Shown piece after piece: positions 24,971 through 35,093 of a stretch of DNA of 61,341 nt. The notes under the pieces were generated by a model. The model was not told the DNA's origin, made no database searches, and worked only from the letters and a program-made list of their open reading frames with translations. The stretch comes from Bacteroidales bacterium. Its GTDB lineage: Bacteria; Bacteroidota; Bacteroidia; Bacteroidales; 4484-276. The stretch is taken from contig JACZJL010000019.1 in the NCBI GenBank assembly GCA_014860585.1, positions 1 through 61,341 on the forward strand, read 5' to 3'. Positions within the stretch are counted from its first letter, which is position 1. Each line of letters starts with the position of its first letter. The position numbers and the translations under genes are program-made.

Positions 24971-27900
24971 ATGAAAAGATTTTACTTCCTGATTACCATT
25001 ACTTTAATAGTGATGGTGAAATCAACTTACACACAGAACTACACATCACTTACGGATGAGGATTTTGCCAAATTTCCTTATTGGATTGAAATGATGAGCG
25101 ACGAATCAGTGAACTTCTTCGATGTTCAGCGGGCATTTGAACTTTACTGGAATGATCGTGAAGTAACCAAAGGTTCGGGATGGAAACCCTTCAAACGATG
25201 GGAATACATGACGAGCAGCAGGGTTTATCCAGATGGAACACGATTTCCTGCCGACCTGAACTGGATTGAATACCATGTGTACAAGGATAAATTTCCCGAA
25301 AACCGGTATTACAGTGGTAATTGGGAAAATCTCGGTCCATTTTTAATCCCCGGAAGTAAAGGTTACAATGGACTCGGAAGAGTAAATTCCATTGCATTTC
25401 ATCCAACCGATCCCAACACGATCTATCTGGGAGCACCTGCCGGAGGACTTTGGGTAACGCACGACAAGGGAGAGACATGGTACTCCGAAACCGATGTTCT
25501 TCCAACCCTTGGCGTTTCATCAATCGTTGTTGACCATGCCGAACCTTCGGTAATTTACATTGGTTCAGGCGACAGGGATGCCGGAGACGCTCCGGGAATG
25601 GGGGTAATGAAAAGTGTTGATGGTGGGATGACCTGGCAATTATCAAATAATGGCATGGGGAATCGGATTGTTGGACGAATGATTATGCATCCCCAGGATA
25701 ACCAGGTAATTATTGCAGCCACAAATTCGGGAATTTGCAAAACTACCGATGGAGGCCATAGCTGGCAAGTCAGGCAGGGGGGCGATTTTAAAGAAGTTGT
25801 TTTCAAACCTAACGATCCGTCAGTGATCTATGCATCGGCAAACGGAAGATTTTATCGTTCGACGGACACCGGAGAAACATTTCAACTCATTTCCTCCGGA
25901 TTGCCTGTTGGCGCCCGGGGTGTCATTGGTGTTTCACCGGCAAATCCTGAAATAGTCTATTTTCTTTTAACCACGGGAGATTCCTTTTTAGGATTGTACC
26001 GATCAGACGATGCCGGACTTAGCTTTTCAGAAAGGTCAACAACCCCAAACATCATGAGTTGGGGTTGTGCTGGAGGTGACGGAGGGCAGGCGTGGTACGA
26101 TCTTGATATGGCCGTTGATCCGTTAAATGAAAATATTTTATTCGCCGGTGGTGTTAACTGCTTTAAATCGAGTGATGGAGGAATAACCTGGCAGATCAGC
26201 TCACACTGGTGGGGTGATTGCGGTGTACCAGCGGTTCATGCCGACCTGCATATACTTGAGTATAGCCCACTCGATGGAAGGTTGTATGCAGGTAACGACG
26301 GTGGGATCTATTGGACCGGTAATGGCGGGACAAACTGGACTGAAATCTCCAACGGTCTTGCCATCAGCCAGGTTTATAAGATCGGACAGAGCGCTACGGT
26401 AAGTAATAAGGTAATCAATGGTTACCAGGACAATGGAACAGCAACCTACACCGGAACTCAAAACTGGATTCCAACGATAGGAGGTGATGGGATGGAATGC
26501 GCCGTGGACCACCAAAATGCAGTGTATAGTTATGGCACGCTCTATTTTGGCGATATTTTCAGGATGACCAACAATGTCAATGCCTTCAAAGTTGCCGGTA
26601 ACAATTCTTTCGGTATAACGGAGGACGGTGGGTGGGTAACCCCTTTCCTGCTTCATAAAGGTGATGCGAATAAGATGTTTGTAGGGTATAAAAACATCTG
26701 GAGAGGTTTTAATATCAGATCCAACAATCCAACCTGGCAGAAAATTTCAAACAATCTTGCAGGTAGCAATAATGTAAATATGAGGGCGATTGAGCAGTCT
26801 CCGGTGAACTATGAAATTCTGTATGCTGCCAGAGAAGACAGAAAATTATTCCGAACCGATAATGCAAACAAGCAAAGCCCAACATGGACTGACCTTTCTA
26901 CATTCCTTCCGGATAATAACCATATCAATGATCTTGAGGCTCATCCTTTTGACGAAAACATCGTTTACATGGCAAAAGGTACCAAAGTGTTTAAATCTGT
27001 TGATAAGGGGATTTCATGGACCAACATTTCTGGTTCACTTCCTTCGGTTTCGGTCAATAGCCTTGCTTACCACAAAAACAGCCACGAAGGCCTCTATGCC
27101 GGCACAGATATCGGAATTTTTTACAAAGATGCCTTTATGGATGACTGGATGCTATACGGTGATGGTTTCCCCGCTAGCAGCCGGGTTACTGAAGTGGAAA
27201 TATTTCATGATGCATCCAACCCGGAGAATGACAGGATAAGGGCATCTACCTACGGTCGAGGCCTGTGGGAATCTGATATGTATTATGATTCCCCGGTTGC
27301 TGATCTGGTTGCTGATCACACCATTATTACTCCATTTTGTGCAGTTAATTTTACCGACAGTTCTTTGGGTGTTCCCACTTCGTGGAATTGGGAGTTTGAA
27401 GGTGCAATACCTGCAACATCGACTGTGAAAAATCCGCCCGGGATAGTTTATGAGACTCCGGGAACCTATAAAGTAACTTTAACTGTTACAAACAAAGCCG
27501 GATCAAATCAGGTCGTTAAGGAAGATTACATCACAGTCAGCGATCAATTGCTCCCGGCGCCCGATTTCTCAGTTAACCAGTCTGCGTTTTGCTCATGGTC
27601 GGCATTAACCATCACTGACCTGTCCCTGTATTGCCCAACAACTTATGAATGGAGTTTTTATCCCGATAACGTAGTTTATATCGAAGGGACATCCTCCACC
27701 AGCCCAAACCCGATGGTTATGTTCTCTGAAACCGGCAGCTATTCAGTAACGTTGATTGTCCATAACTACAATGGCAGTGCATCGTTAACCAAAGAAAATT
27801 ATATTCATTACGGTGGTTTTCCAACTCCCTTCATCGAATCCTTCGAAGAGGGGTTTGCATCAAAAAGCTGGTCTGTTGAAAATCCGGATAGTAGGAAAAC

Positions 27901-28639
27901 GTGGCAGGTTATTGCACCAGATTTTACTCCTCATGGCCAAAATGCTGCTTTCATGAACCATTTTGATTACTATTTCATGTTTGAGCGCGACAGGTTGATT
28001 TCTCCGATCATTAACCTCAAGGGAGTTACGGAGGCTCATCTGAGTTTCAAACACGCTTATGCCCAGCGATATTCGCAGGTCGATTCACTTTTGGTTAAAA
28101 TTTCTACCAATTGCGGTAATTCATGGCAAACCATCTATGTGAATGGTCCGGATGGTTTTGGCGGATTTGAAACATCACCACCAACCGCAGCCTATTTTAA
28201 TCCCGCTTCAGGCGAAGACTGGTGTGGTGAAGGTTATGGCGCTGACTGCATAAGTATCGATATCTCACCGTTCTGTAATCAGCCCGATGTGAGGATTATG
28301 TTTGAGGCATTCAACCGGATTGGTAACAATCTTTATATCGACGACGTTGAGATAAGTGTGCTAACAAAGGTAGATCGACAAGATTTGCACACCGGCAATT
28401 TCAGGATGTATCCAAACCCATCGGATGGAATGGTTCAGTTGATCTTTGAACATTTGGATGATGATGTTCATATTTCTGTGTTCGATATAAACGGAAAAGA
28501 GATACATCGTCAGCAAAAAGGGCAAACTGAAGCAGGGGAGACCATCAGCTTGGATTTAAGCATGTTGGACCCTGGCGTTTATTTTGTGAAAGTGAATGGG
28601 AACAACCAAACAGCAGTAAATCTCCTTATTCTCCAATAA
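24971..28639 (+). CDS. T9SS cargo: BNR/sortilin-like propeller with PKD domains
   Basis: A 1222-residue secreted protein. Signal peptide about 1-22; residues about 110-770 hold many short Asp-box-like repeats (such as TTDGGHSWQ, SSDGGITWQ and SVDKGISWTN), the signature of sialidase/sortilin-type beta-propellers. Two PKD-like domains follow at about 775-860 and 870-955 (WNWEFEGAIP, PGTYKVTLTV). A jelly-roll/MAM-like segment occupies about 970-1135, and a type A sorting domain starts at about 1150 (FRMYPNPSDGMVQLIF to PGVYFVKVNGN). No catalytic residues are evident. It is probably an exposed or released binding or adhesive protein. Confidence 0.85.
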   Translation: MKRFYFLITITLIVMVKSTYTQNYTSLTDEDFAKFPYWIEMMSDESVNFFDVQRAFELYWNDREVTKGSGWKPFKRWEYMTSSRVYPDGTRFPADLNWIEYHVYKDKFPENRYYSGNWENLGPFLIPGSKGYNGLGRVNSIAFHPTDPNTIYLGAPAGGLWVTHDKGETWYSETDVLPTLGVSSIVVDHAEPSVIYIGSGDRDAGDAPGMGVMKSVDGGMTWQLSNNGMGNRIVGRMIMHPQDNQVIIAATNSGICKTTDGGHSWQVRQGGDFKEVVFKPNDPSVIYASANGRFYRSTDTGETFQLISSGLPVGARGVIGVSPANPEIVYFLLTTGDSFLGLYRSDDAGLSFSERSTTPNIMSWGCAGGDGGQAWYDLDMAVDPLNENILFAGGVNCFKSSDGGITWQISSHWWGDCGVPAVHADLHILEYSPLDGRLYAGNDGGIYWTGNGGTNWTEISNGLAISQVYKIGQSATVSNKVINGYQDNGTATYTGTQNWIPTIGGDGMECAVDHQNAVYSYGTLYFGDIFRMTNNVNAFKVAGNNSFGITEDGGWVTPFLLHKGDANKMFVGYKNIWRGFNIRSNNPTWQKISNNLAGSNNVNMRAIEQSPVNYEILYAAREDRKLFRTDNANKQSPTWTDLSTFLPDNNHINDLEAHPFDENIVYMAKGTKVFKSVDKGISWTNISGSLPSVSVNSLAYHKNSHEGLYAGTDIGIFYKDAFMDDWMLYGDGFPASSRVTEVEIFHDASNPENDRIRASTYGRGLWESDMYYDSPVADLVADHTIITPFCAVNFTDSSLGVPTSWNWEFEGAIPATSTVKNPPGIVYETPGTYKVTLTVTNKAGSNQVVKEDYITVSDQLLPAPDFSVNQSAFCSWSALTITDLSLYCPTTYEWSFYPDNVVYIEGTSSTSPNPMVMFSETGSYSVTLIVHNYNGSASLTKENYIHYGGFPTPFIESFEEGFASKSWSVENPDSRKTWQVIAPDFTPHGQNAAFMNHFDYYFMFERDRLISPIINLKGVTEAHLSFKHAYAQRYSQVDSLLVKISTNCGNSWQTIYVNGPDGFGGFETSPPTAAYFNPASGEDWCGEGYGADCISIDISPFCNQPDVRIMFEAFNRIGNNLYIDDVEISVLTKVDRQDLHTGNFRMYPNPSDGMVQLIFEHLDDDVHISVFDINGKEIHRQQKGQTEAGETISLDLSMLDPGVYFVKVNGNNQTAVNLLILQ

Positions 28640-29044
28640 GATATTTCAAGATCTGCTTTGCTTCGATCATTCATTTAGCTAATGAGTAAATGCCTGAAAA
28701 CCATCCATTTTGATTTTCAGCAAGAAGTTTTCTCGCTTGTACCATATAAATTCTGGAAATTTAGATGAATGACTCGCCCGTCATCCTGTTTTTTGAAGGG
28801 AAAAAGCTCCTGAATCACGAATTTTTGAGGGAACCTGAGTTTCAAATTTTGAGTCTTATGTTAAACTTTTTAAAAATATTAGGACTTTGATTTGCTAAAA
28901 ACTAATTAATGAGTATTATTGCAATTGTTTTCATGGTGATTTTATTGCATTTTAAACAGCACTATTATCCTGAAAATTTTTCGAAACCAATGACTTATTA
29001 ATCTGAAATCAAATTATCTAATTATTAATTTAAATTCATAAAAC
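28640..29044. other. 405-bp intergenic region between T9SS genes
   Basis: AT-rich and without a convincing gene or terminator. A 30-codon ORF at 28909-29001, starting MSIIAIVFMVILLHF, has a hydrophobic start but no other support. The promoter of the downstream gene is presumably here; no exact TAnnTTTG box was confirmed. Confidence 0.4.
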
Positions 29045-32000
29045 ATGAGAACCTTTACAAAGTTGTGTCTCTTAGCCATGGTGCTCACTTTTTCAACAGC
29101 ACTCTTTGCGCAGCAAAGCATTCACAATCAGACCGGTAATTCTGTACCGGATAAGATGGAGTTGTTACGCCAGATTCATGGACCAGGTGTTGTTGTGCCT
29201 CCTTCAATCGAAGGATCATCCAAAGCAGCCGGTGACGATTGCGTGACTCCTATCGAAATTCTGTCATTACCTTTTACCGATGCCGGACAAACAACCACCG
29301 GAAGGGGAAATGATTATTGGGAAACCTGTCTGAATGATTTCGATGGTGGTGAGGATATTATTTACGAGTTGGAACTCACTTCCGCTACTACAATTCAGAT
29401 CATGATTGATCCAAAAGGTACAATTCGTACCGGGGTTGCGATATCCGACGGTTGCCCGTTATCTTCCACCTGTCTTGGTTTAAGCTATGACTTCAACAGC
29501 GGTGCTCCACATGGATTTACTGTTGCTCTTGATGCAGGTATCTATTATATTATGGTTGATACCTGGCCAAATCCTGCCTCAATACCTGATTTTGACCTGA
29601 CGGTTGTTGAAGCTGCCACAGTAGCTAATGACGATTGTGAAGATGCCATTGATTTAGGAGAGGTACTTAACTATCCTTTCTCCACAGAATTAGCTACGGA
29701 TTCGCCGTACGGAAATACCAACGGACCTGAAATTTGGTTTAACTACACAGCCGGCTTTACCGGTTGGGCAGCTATTGATCTCTGTGGAAGTGAGTACGAT
29801 ACTGATCTTGCGGTCTGGGAAGGTGCTGCTTGTCCTCCAGTTACATTGCTTGATGAAAATGATGATTACTGCGGATATGATGGCTTGCAGTCAAAAATCT
29901 TTCTCGAAGTTGTTCAGGGTGAAGTGTACAAAATTGAAATTGGCGGTTTTGACGGTGCTACAGGTGATGGTTTACTATCTATTTATGAGTATGAAATCTG
30001 TACATTGACCTGCCCTCCTGGTGGCACACCAGAAGCTGAACCATGCGGAGCAAACATCAACGGAGGCTGCAATATGGATATGCCCGCCTTTACATCAGTC
30101 GAGGATGGTACCATAATTTGTGGTAACCTATGGAGTCAGTTTGGAACCCGCGATACAGACTGGTTCAAGGTTGAACTTGCATCACCCGGAAGCATTAAAA
30201 TGAATGTTAAAGCCGAAGAATCTGTCGTTTTCGGTTTAGTAGGTCAGGTTGTTCCGGGAATTCCCGGATGCGATAACACGACCAACTTTCTTACTACCTA
30301 TAAGATCTTACCCGGTTGCCAGGAGGATTTTATTTATGTTGTTAATATGCCAAAAGGAACCTATTACCTGTTTGTTGCACCAATGGACTTCTTTGCTCAT
30401 TCCTGTCCTGGATTTAACTACCAGGCTTCATTTGAACTTGTGGAATTGGCCAGTGGTTTCATAACAGGTAATGTTCTTGGTTTTGACATTGCTGCCGGTA
30501 TCGAAGGGGTGAAAATTACAGCAGGTGATGCAGTAGCTTATACTAATGGGATAGGAAACTATATCATTGAACTGCCGGTGGGTACTTATGATGTTGAGGC
30601 AAATGGTTATGACGCAGGATATGAAACACTTACTGTTACCGATGTTGTTGTTTTAGAAGATGATTACACAACATTAAATTTTATTCTGGAACCCTTACCT
30701 GCTCCTGTTTTGCTTACTGCAACCCCAGATATCGAGCAGGTTGAGCTGACCTGGGAACCGATTTCCGCTAAACAAGATGGAAGCAAAACACTGATGGGTG
30801 ATATTTTTTCGAAAAATGATTACATTCCCGGAACCACAATGGATCTCAATTTCACGATGACCATTTACTCCCCTGACTTTGAATGGGGTGTTTATGCTGA
30901 GATGGTATTTCCTGCAGAATTTGTTCCGCAATCCGCCGGAATGCTCAATGGAGTGCCGGGAGTTGTTGATGGCCAAAAAGTATCTTGGACAGGGCTGTTT
31001 TACGAGACAAGTGCACCGGAGGAATTAGATTTCTCGGTTGAAGTTGAGGTTGACCTCAATGCAGAAGGACCACTTGTAGTTTCGTATTATGTTGAGGGAG
31101 ATGGATATGGTCTCAACCCTCACTACTTTGAAGGTGCATTGACTGTTTATGAAGATGGTGGTGAATATGTACCTACATTCAATGTTTATCGCCGTAAAAT
31201 TATCCCCGGAACCACTACTTATTTTATTCCAATCGCTTATGGTGTAATTGGAAATTACTATCTTGACGAGATTTTTCCGGGTGGTGACGAGTGGTGCTAC
31301 CTGGTTAAGCAGATTTTACCCGATAAATCTGAATCTCCTGCATCAAACATTTTATGTGCTGTTCCTGTAATCCGGCCGGGATCGCTTTGTGATGAAGCCA
31401 TTGACTACGGTCAGGTGAATGATCCTGCTATCTCTGAATCATTGGTTCGTGCTGAGGACGAAAGATGGTTTGAGTTTGATGTACCTTATACCATGGACTT
31501 CGCTGTTACACTCGATAACCTGGATTTTGAAGCTAATGTTACTCTCTATGCAGATTGCGATGGGACAGTGGTTTTTGACAATGCTGATTATTGCGGTGGT
31601 GGCAGCTATGACCTCATTAAGATGTACGATATGGTTCCTGGTGGAACATATTATGCCAAAGTTACGGGACTCAATGGCTATTTTGGTAGCTTTGATATTT
31701 TTATTACACAGGTTCAGATTTTAACCATCAGGGAAGGCTGGAGTGGATTCTCCACTTATATGGATCCGTCAGGCGATTTGAGCATTGCCAGCCAGTTGGA
31801 TTGTATTAAAGAAGATATGATCATCACCGTTCGCCAGCAACCTTATGGTATCTGGTGGCCATCTCAAAACCTGAATACGATCGGTAATATCTACAATACC
31901 TTTGGCTACAAAGCCAAAATGGAAGCTGAAAGAACAACAATTATATTTGGTGCTGAAACACCGGATAAAACTGTTGAGTTGCCAGCCGGTGCAAGTTACC

Positions 32001-32863
32001 TACCTGTAAGAGTGACTGCTCCAACGCCAACATCCGATATTCTTGCCCAACTTAATGGCGAATTGCTTATCCTATTTGATATTAATACCAATGAAGTCAT
32101 ATGGCCTGATGGCGGTCTTTTCTTGCTCGACTACCTTACTCCTGACCATGCCTATTTGATTAACATGTTCGTTCCATCATCCTACACTTATCCGGTGCCA
32201 ACCATGGCTCCGGCTCCAACATTTGTTTACCCGCCGGCAGAAGCCAAATTAAATGTCTGGAATGAAGTGGCAAATACCGGTACCCCGCATTTTATTTCAA
32301 TCCATAAATATGCGTTATCATCACTTGAAACAGGAGATTTTATCGGAGTTTTTGATGGCAATAACATTTGTGTGGGAATGGCAGAATATGTTAATCCTGA
32401 AAGTAACCTATTCATAGCTGCATTTGGCGATGATGAAGTTACCGAGGTCAAAGACGGATTAACTGTTGGCGAAGGGATGACTTTCAAACTTTTCAGGTTA
32501 TCCACCAATACTGAGTATGAACTTGAGGTAACTTATGATGCACAATTCCAGAATACTGATGGTACCTTCCAGGTTCATGGGATGTCGATGATTTCGGAGT
32601 TGAAGGTGGGTTCAACTTCAATCTCAGATGGCTATTTAAGTTCGGTTGCTATTTACCCGAATCCGACAACCGGTTTGTTAAATATTTCAGGTATTGAAGG
32701 CGATGTGAACATTATTTTGTCCAATGTTCAGGGTCAGCAAATCCTCACGACTACTGCTAACGGTGAAATCACTATTGATCTATCTGCTCAACCCAGAGGT
32801 GTTTACTTCATCAGGTTGACCAATGAGACTTCTTCAAGAATTGAAAAGGTAGTACTTAAGTAA
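29045..32863 (+). CDS. T9SS cargo: multidomain beta-sandwich surface protein
   Basis: A 1272-residue secreted protein with a signal peptide (about 1-23, ending LFAQQ). Several cysteine-containing PPC-like beta-sandwich units recur, each opening with an acidic Asp/Cys start such as DDCVTPIEI, DDCEDAIDLGEV or GSLCDEAIDYGQV (about 64, 195 and 778). A carboxypeptidase-regulatory-like domain (FITGNVLGFDIAAGIEGVKI, about 475-550) and fibronectin-like strands lie between them. The type A sorting domain starts at about 1200 (SSVAIYPNPTTGLLNISG) and ends SRIEKVVLK. There is no protease or glycosidase motif. It is probably cell-surface; the substrate is unknown. Confidence 0.83.
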   Translation: MRTFTKLCLLAMVLTFSTALFAQQSIHNQTGNSVPDKMELLRQIHGPGVVVPPSIEGSSKAAGDDCVTPIEILSLPFTDAGQTTTGRGNDYWETCLNDFDGGEDIIYELELTSATTIQIMIDPKGTIRTGVAISDGCPLSSTCLGLSYDFNSGAPHGFTVALDAGIYYIMVDTWPNPASIPDFDLTVVEAATVANDDCEDAIDLGEVLNYPFSTELATDSPYGNTNGPEIWFNYTAGFTGWAAIDLCGSEYDTDLAVWEGAACPPVTLLDENDDYCGYDGLQSKIFLEVVQGEVYKIEIGGFDGATGDGLLSIYEYEICTLTCPPGGTPEAEPCGANINGGCNMDMPAFTSVEDGTIICGNLWSQFGTRDTDWFKVELASPGSIKMNVKAEESVVFGLVGQVVPGIPGCDNTTNFLTTYKILPGCQEDFIYVVNMPKGTYYLFVAPMDFFAHSCPGFNYQASFELVELASGFITGNVLGFDIAAGIEGVKITAGDAVAYTNGIGNYIIELPVGTYDVEANGYDAGYETLTVTDVVVLEDDYTTLNFILEPLPAPVLLTATPDIEQVELTWEPISAKQDGSKTLMGDIFSKNDYIPGTTMDLNFTMTIYSPDFEWGVYAEMVFPAEFVPQSAGMLNGVPGVVDGQKVSWTGLFYETSAPEELDFSVEVEVDLNAEGPLVVSYYVEGDGYGLNPHYFEGALTVYEDGGEYVPTFNVYRRKIIPGTTTYFIPIAYGVIGNYYLDEIFPGGDEWCYLVKQILPDKSESPASNILCAVPVIRPGSLCDEAIDYGQVNDPAISESLVRAEDERWFEFDVPYTMDFAVTLDNLDFEANVTLYADCDGTVVFDNADYCGGGSYDLIKMYDMVPGGTYYAKVTGLNGYFGSFDIFITQVQILTIREGWSGFSTYMDPSGDLSIASQLDCIKEDMIITVRQQPYGIWWPSQNLNTIGNIYNTFGYKAKMEAERTTIIFGAETPDKTVELPAGASYLPVRVTAPTPTSDILAQLNGELLILFDINTNEVIWPDGGLFLLDYLTPDHAYLINMFVPSSYTYPVPTMAPAPTFVYPPAEAKLNVWNEVANTGTPHFISIHKYALSSLETGDFIGVFDGNNICVGMAEYVNPESNLFIAAFGDDEVTEVKDGLTVGEGMTFKLFRLSTNTEYELEVTYDAQFQNTDGTFQVHGMSMISELKVGSTSISDGYLSSVAIYPNPTTGLLNISGIEGDVNIILSNVQGQQILTTTANGEITIDLSAQPRGVYFIRLTNETSSRIEKVVLK

Positions 32864-32882
32864 TTCTTTTTCAAACGCTAAT

Positions 32883-32917
32883 AAAAAACCTGTCCCGGAT
32901 TAGGACAGGTTTTTTTT
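32883..32917 (+). terminator. intrinsic terminator after the second T9SS gene
   Basis: Hairpin with arms AAAAAACCTGTCC (32883-32895) and GGACAGGTTTTTT (32903-32915), a 7-nt loop, and a run of T. It ends 20 bp after the upstream stop and just before the rsmE promoter. Confidence 0.85.
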
Positions 32918-32922
32918 ATTTT

Positions 32923-32930
32923 TACTTTTG
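32923..32930 (+). promoter_or_regulatory. -7 box of rsmE
   Basis: TACTTTTG directly after the terminator, 22 bp before the rsmE ATG; an exact TAnnTTTG match. Confidence 0.55.
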
Positions 32931-32951
32931 CTAATTTCAAAATTGAATACA

Positions 32952-33659
32952 ATGCACTGGTTTTATTCACCTGAGGTAAAAATTGGAAATTTTCATTTTA
33001 ATCCTGATGAATCTAAACACATCACCCGCGTTTTACGTCTGGACATTGGCGATGACGTTTTTATCACTGATGGTCGTGGAAGACTTTTTTCAGGAAAAAT
33101 TATTGATGATAACCATAAGAAATGTGTTGTTGAAATTAGCAATGAAAGTTGCAGTACTTCACCTCCTTCATACTGCATGCATATTGCTGTAGCCCCAACA
33201 AAGAATTTGTCGAGGATTGAATGGTTTGTTGAGAAGGCTACAGAATTTGGCATCCAGGAGATCACTCCAATGCATTGTGACCATTCCGAGCGTACACATT
33301 TTAAAAGCGAACGATTGCAAAGAATTGCGATTGCAGCTATAAAACAGTCTCAACAGGTTTGGCTGCCGAAAATCAATGAGATTACCAATTTTAAAGATAT
33401 CATTCGAAGTATTCGTCCTGAAGAGGGTTTCATCGCCTATGTTGATAATGACAATACGCTTCCTTTGCTTAAGTCAATTTATACAGAAAGTAAAAATGCC
33501 ACTGTATTGATCGGACCCGAAGGAGATTTCAGTAAAAGTGAAATACATGCTGCAATAGCAGCTGGATTTATTCCAATAAGTCTGGGTAAAAATCGTTTAA
33601 GAACCGAAACAGCCGCTTTGGCCGCTTGCTTTACAATTCATCTGATTAATCAGAAATAA
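32952..33659 (+). CDS. rsmE: 16S rRNA (uracil(1498)-N3)-methyltransferase
   Basis: A 235-residue SPOUT-class methyltransferase. An N-terminal PUA-like domain (HWFYSPEVKIGNFHF, then HITRVLRLDIGD) is followed by the knotted SAM-binding core: VLIGPEGDFSKSEIHAA near residue 190 and SLGKNRLRTETAALAA near 213. It methylates U1498 in the 30S decoding region. The ATG at 32952 is used because the only earlier in-frame start is a TTG overlapping the promoter. It is followed 10 bp later by a DUF4159 gene. Confidence 0.95.
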   Translation: MHWFYSPEVKIGNFHFNPDESKHITRVLRLDIGDDVFITDGRGRLFSGKIIDDNHKKCVVEISNESCSTSPPSYCMHIAVAPTKNLSRIEWFVEKATEFGIQEITPMHCDHSERTHFKSERLQRIAIAAIKQSQQVWLPKINEITNFKDIIRSIRPEEGFIAYVDNDNTLPLLKSIYTESKNATVLIGPEGDFSKSEIHAAIAAGFIPISLGKNRLRTETAALAACFTIHLINQK

Positions 33660-33669
33660 TCAATTGAAA

Positions 33670-34326
33670 ATGAAAAAGATTTTCCTAATAGTTTCAATCT
33701 CGCTTGGCTTTTTGTCAGCCAACCCGCCAGCCGGAAGCGTTCAGATTGCTTTATTGAAATACCGGGGTGGGGGAGACTGGTATGCTAATCCGAGTTCACT
33801 TACCAACCTGATCGAATTCTGCAACCGCAATCTCGGTACAAATATTAACTTGGTACCAGCCACTGTTGAAGTTGGAAGTCCTGATATTTTTAATTACCCA
33901 TTTCTACACATGACTGGTCATGGTAATGTGGTCTTCTCTGCACAGGAAGCAAAAAACCTGCGCGACTACCTCATTGCCGGCGGGTTTTTACATGCCGATG
34001 ATAATTATGGTATCGATAAATACCTCAGACCTCAGCTTCAGAAAGTGTTTCCTGAACTTGAACTGATCGAATTGCCATTTTCTCATCCCATCTATCATCA
34101 GAAATATGACTTTAAGGAAGGACTCCCGAAAATCCATGAGCATGACGGAAAACCACCACAGGGTTTTGGAATGATTTACGAAGGGCGTCTGGTCGTGTTT
34201 TATACCTATGAAACCGATTTAGGGGATGGATGGGAAGATCAACGGGTACATAACAACTCAGATGAAACACGTCAGAAAGCGCTCCGGATGGGAGCCAATT
34301 TGATACAATATGTTTTTGACCGGTAA
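33670..34326 (+). CDS. DUF4159 family exported protein
   Basis: A 218-residue protein with a signal peptide (about 1-20) followed by a DUF4159 domain: LLKYRGGGDWYANPSSLTNL, FLHMTGHGNVVFSAQEAKNL and GGFLHADDNYGIDK. The fold resembles a flavodoxin/ThuA-like alpha/beta domain. The family is common in Bacteroidota next to housekeeping genes, and its function is unknown. It is cotranscribed with rsmE. The ATG follows a TTG two codons upstream that is not needed. Confidence 0.85.
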   Translation: MKKIFLIVSISLGFLSANPPAGSVQIALLKYRGGGDWYANPSSLTNLIEFCNRNLGTNINLVPATVEVGSPDIFNYPFLHMTGHGNVVFSAQEAKNLRDYLIAGGFLHADDNYGIDKYLRPQLQKVFPELELIELPFSHPIYHQKYDFKEGLPKIHEHDGKPPQGFGMIYEGRLVVFYTYETDLGDGWEDQRVHNNSDETRQKALRMGANLIQYVFDR

Positions 34327-34362
34327 AAAAAACCGTCCTCGAATAGATTCCCGGGACGGCTT
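34325..34362 (-). terminator. terminator for the parA-lepB-DUF4412 operon
   Basis: On the minus strand a CCGTCC/GGACGG stem (34333-34338 with 34354-34360) is followed by eight T. It ends the minus-strand transcript beyond the DUF4412 gene. The plus-strand side lacks a strong T tract but may slow readthrough from DUF4159. Confidence 0.65.
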
Positions 34363-34388
34363 TGAAAGCAATTTTTTCGTTCAGAAAC

Positions 34389-35072
34389 TTAAAACCCGAA
34401 TTTTTTACTTAATTCCTGGCGTGTAATAACTTCATAATCTTCAGGGATTTCAAAATCTGCGTCTTTGATTTTTTGACCTGTTACTTCCACGGCAGTTAGT
34501 TTCATTTTCATATTGTTTCCTGCATCCATTTCGTACTCCATCATCAAACCTTTTAAATCTTTGTAGCTGGGCTGGTTAAAGTAGAAATTCGGATGAAGGT
34601 TAAGATTGGTAGTAAGCCATAGTTCACCATCAACAACTTCTTCCCCTTCTTTGACCTTTTTCAATAATACTTTTTTACATGGGTGTCCTGCAATTTCTTT
34701 CGTTTCATCGGTAGCTTCGATAACATATTCAGGTGTGTTTTTCAGTTCCTCCATGAGCGACTCGTAGGTGTCTTTGATCGCCAGCTTTTCTCCCATGATA
34801 TCCATCAGTGTAGTGTGGGTTTTATCGTTCAAATCGAGAATTGTGCTTTGATTGCCCATCACGGTAATGATTTCGGTTTTCACCTTGTTATTACCAATGT
34901 ACATAGCCATAGTAGTTGGCATCATGCCACTCGCTTCCGGCGGTATATCAGCCATGTCAAAAGATATCCTGTAAATGACTTTACCGGTAAACTGTTTCTT
35001 TTGTGCATTCAACTTTTGCGAAATTCCGAATATTAAAAACATTGCCAGGAGTGAAATTCCAACTTTTTTCAT
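34389..35072 (-). CDS. DUF4412-like exported protein
   Basis: A 227-residue protein with a signal peptide (about 1-23) and a beta-rich body. Recognisable features are KQFTGKVIYRISFDMADIP after the signal, TKEIAGHPCKKVLLKK near residue 130, and DGELWLTTNLNLHPNFYF near 150. These fit DUF4412/GLPGLI-type periplasmic proteins, whose role is unknown. It starts 21 bp after lepB and is the last gene of the operon. Confidence 0.7.
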   Translation of the reverse strand: MKKVGISLLAMFLIFGISQKLNAQKKQFTGKVIYRISFDMADIPPEASGMMPTTMAMYIGNNKVKTEIITVMGNQSTILDLNDKTHTTLMDIMGEKLAIKDTYESLMEELKNTPEYVIEATDETKEIAGHPCKKVLLKKVKEGEEVVDGELWLTTNLNLHPNFYFNQPSYKDLKGLMMEYEMDAGNNMKMKLTAVEVTGQKIKDADFEIPEDYEVITRQELSKKFGF

Positions 35073-35093
35073 GTCGTATGATTTTATGTTAAA

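Noticed and set aside
28909-29001. A 30-codon ORF with a hydrophobic start between the T9SS genes.
   Set aside because: AT-rich sequence easily gives such ORFs; no partner gene or conserved motif supports it.
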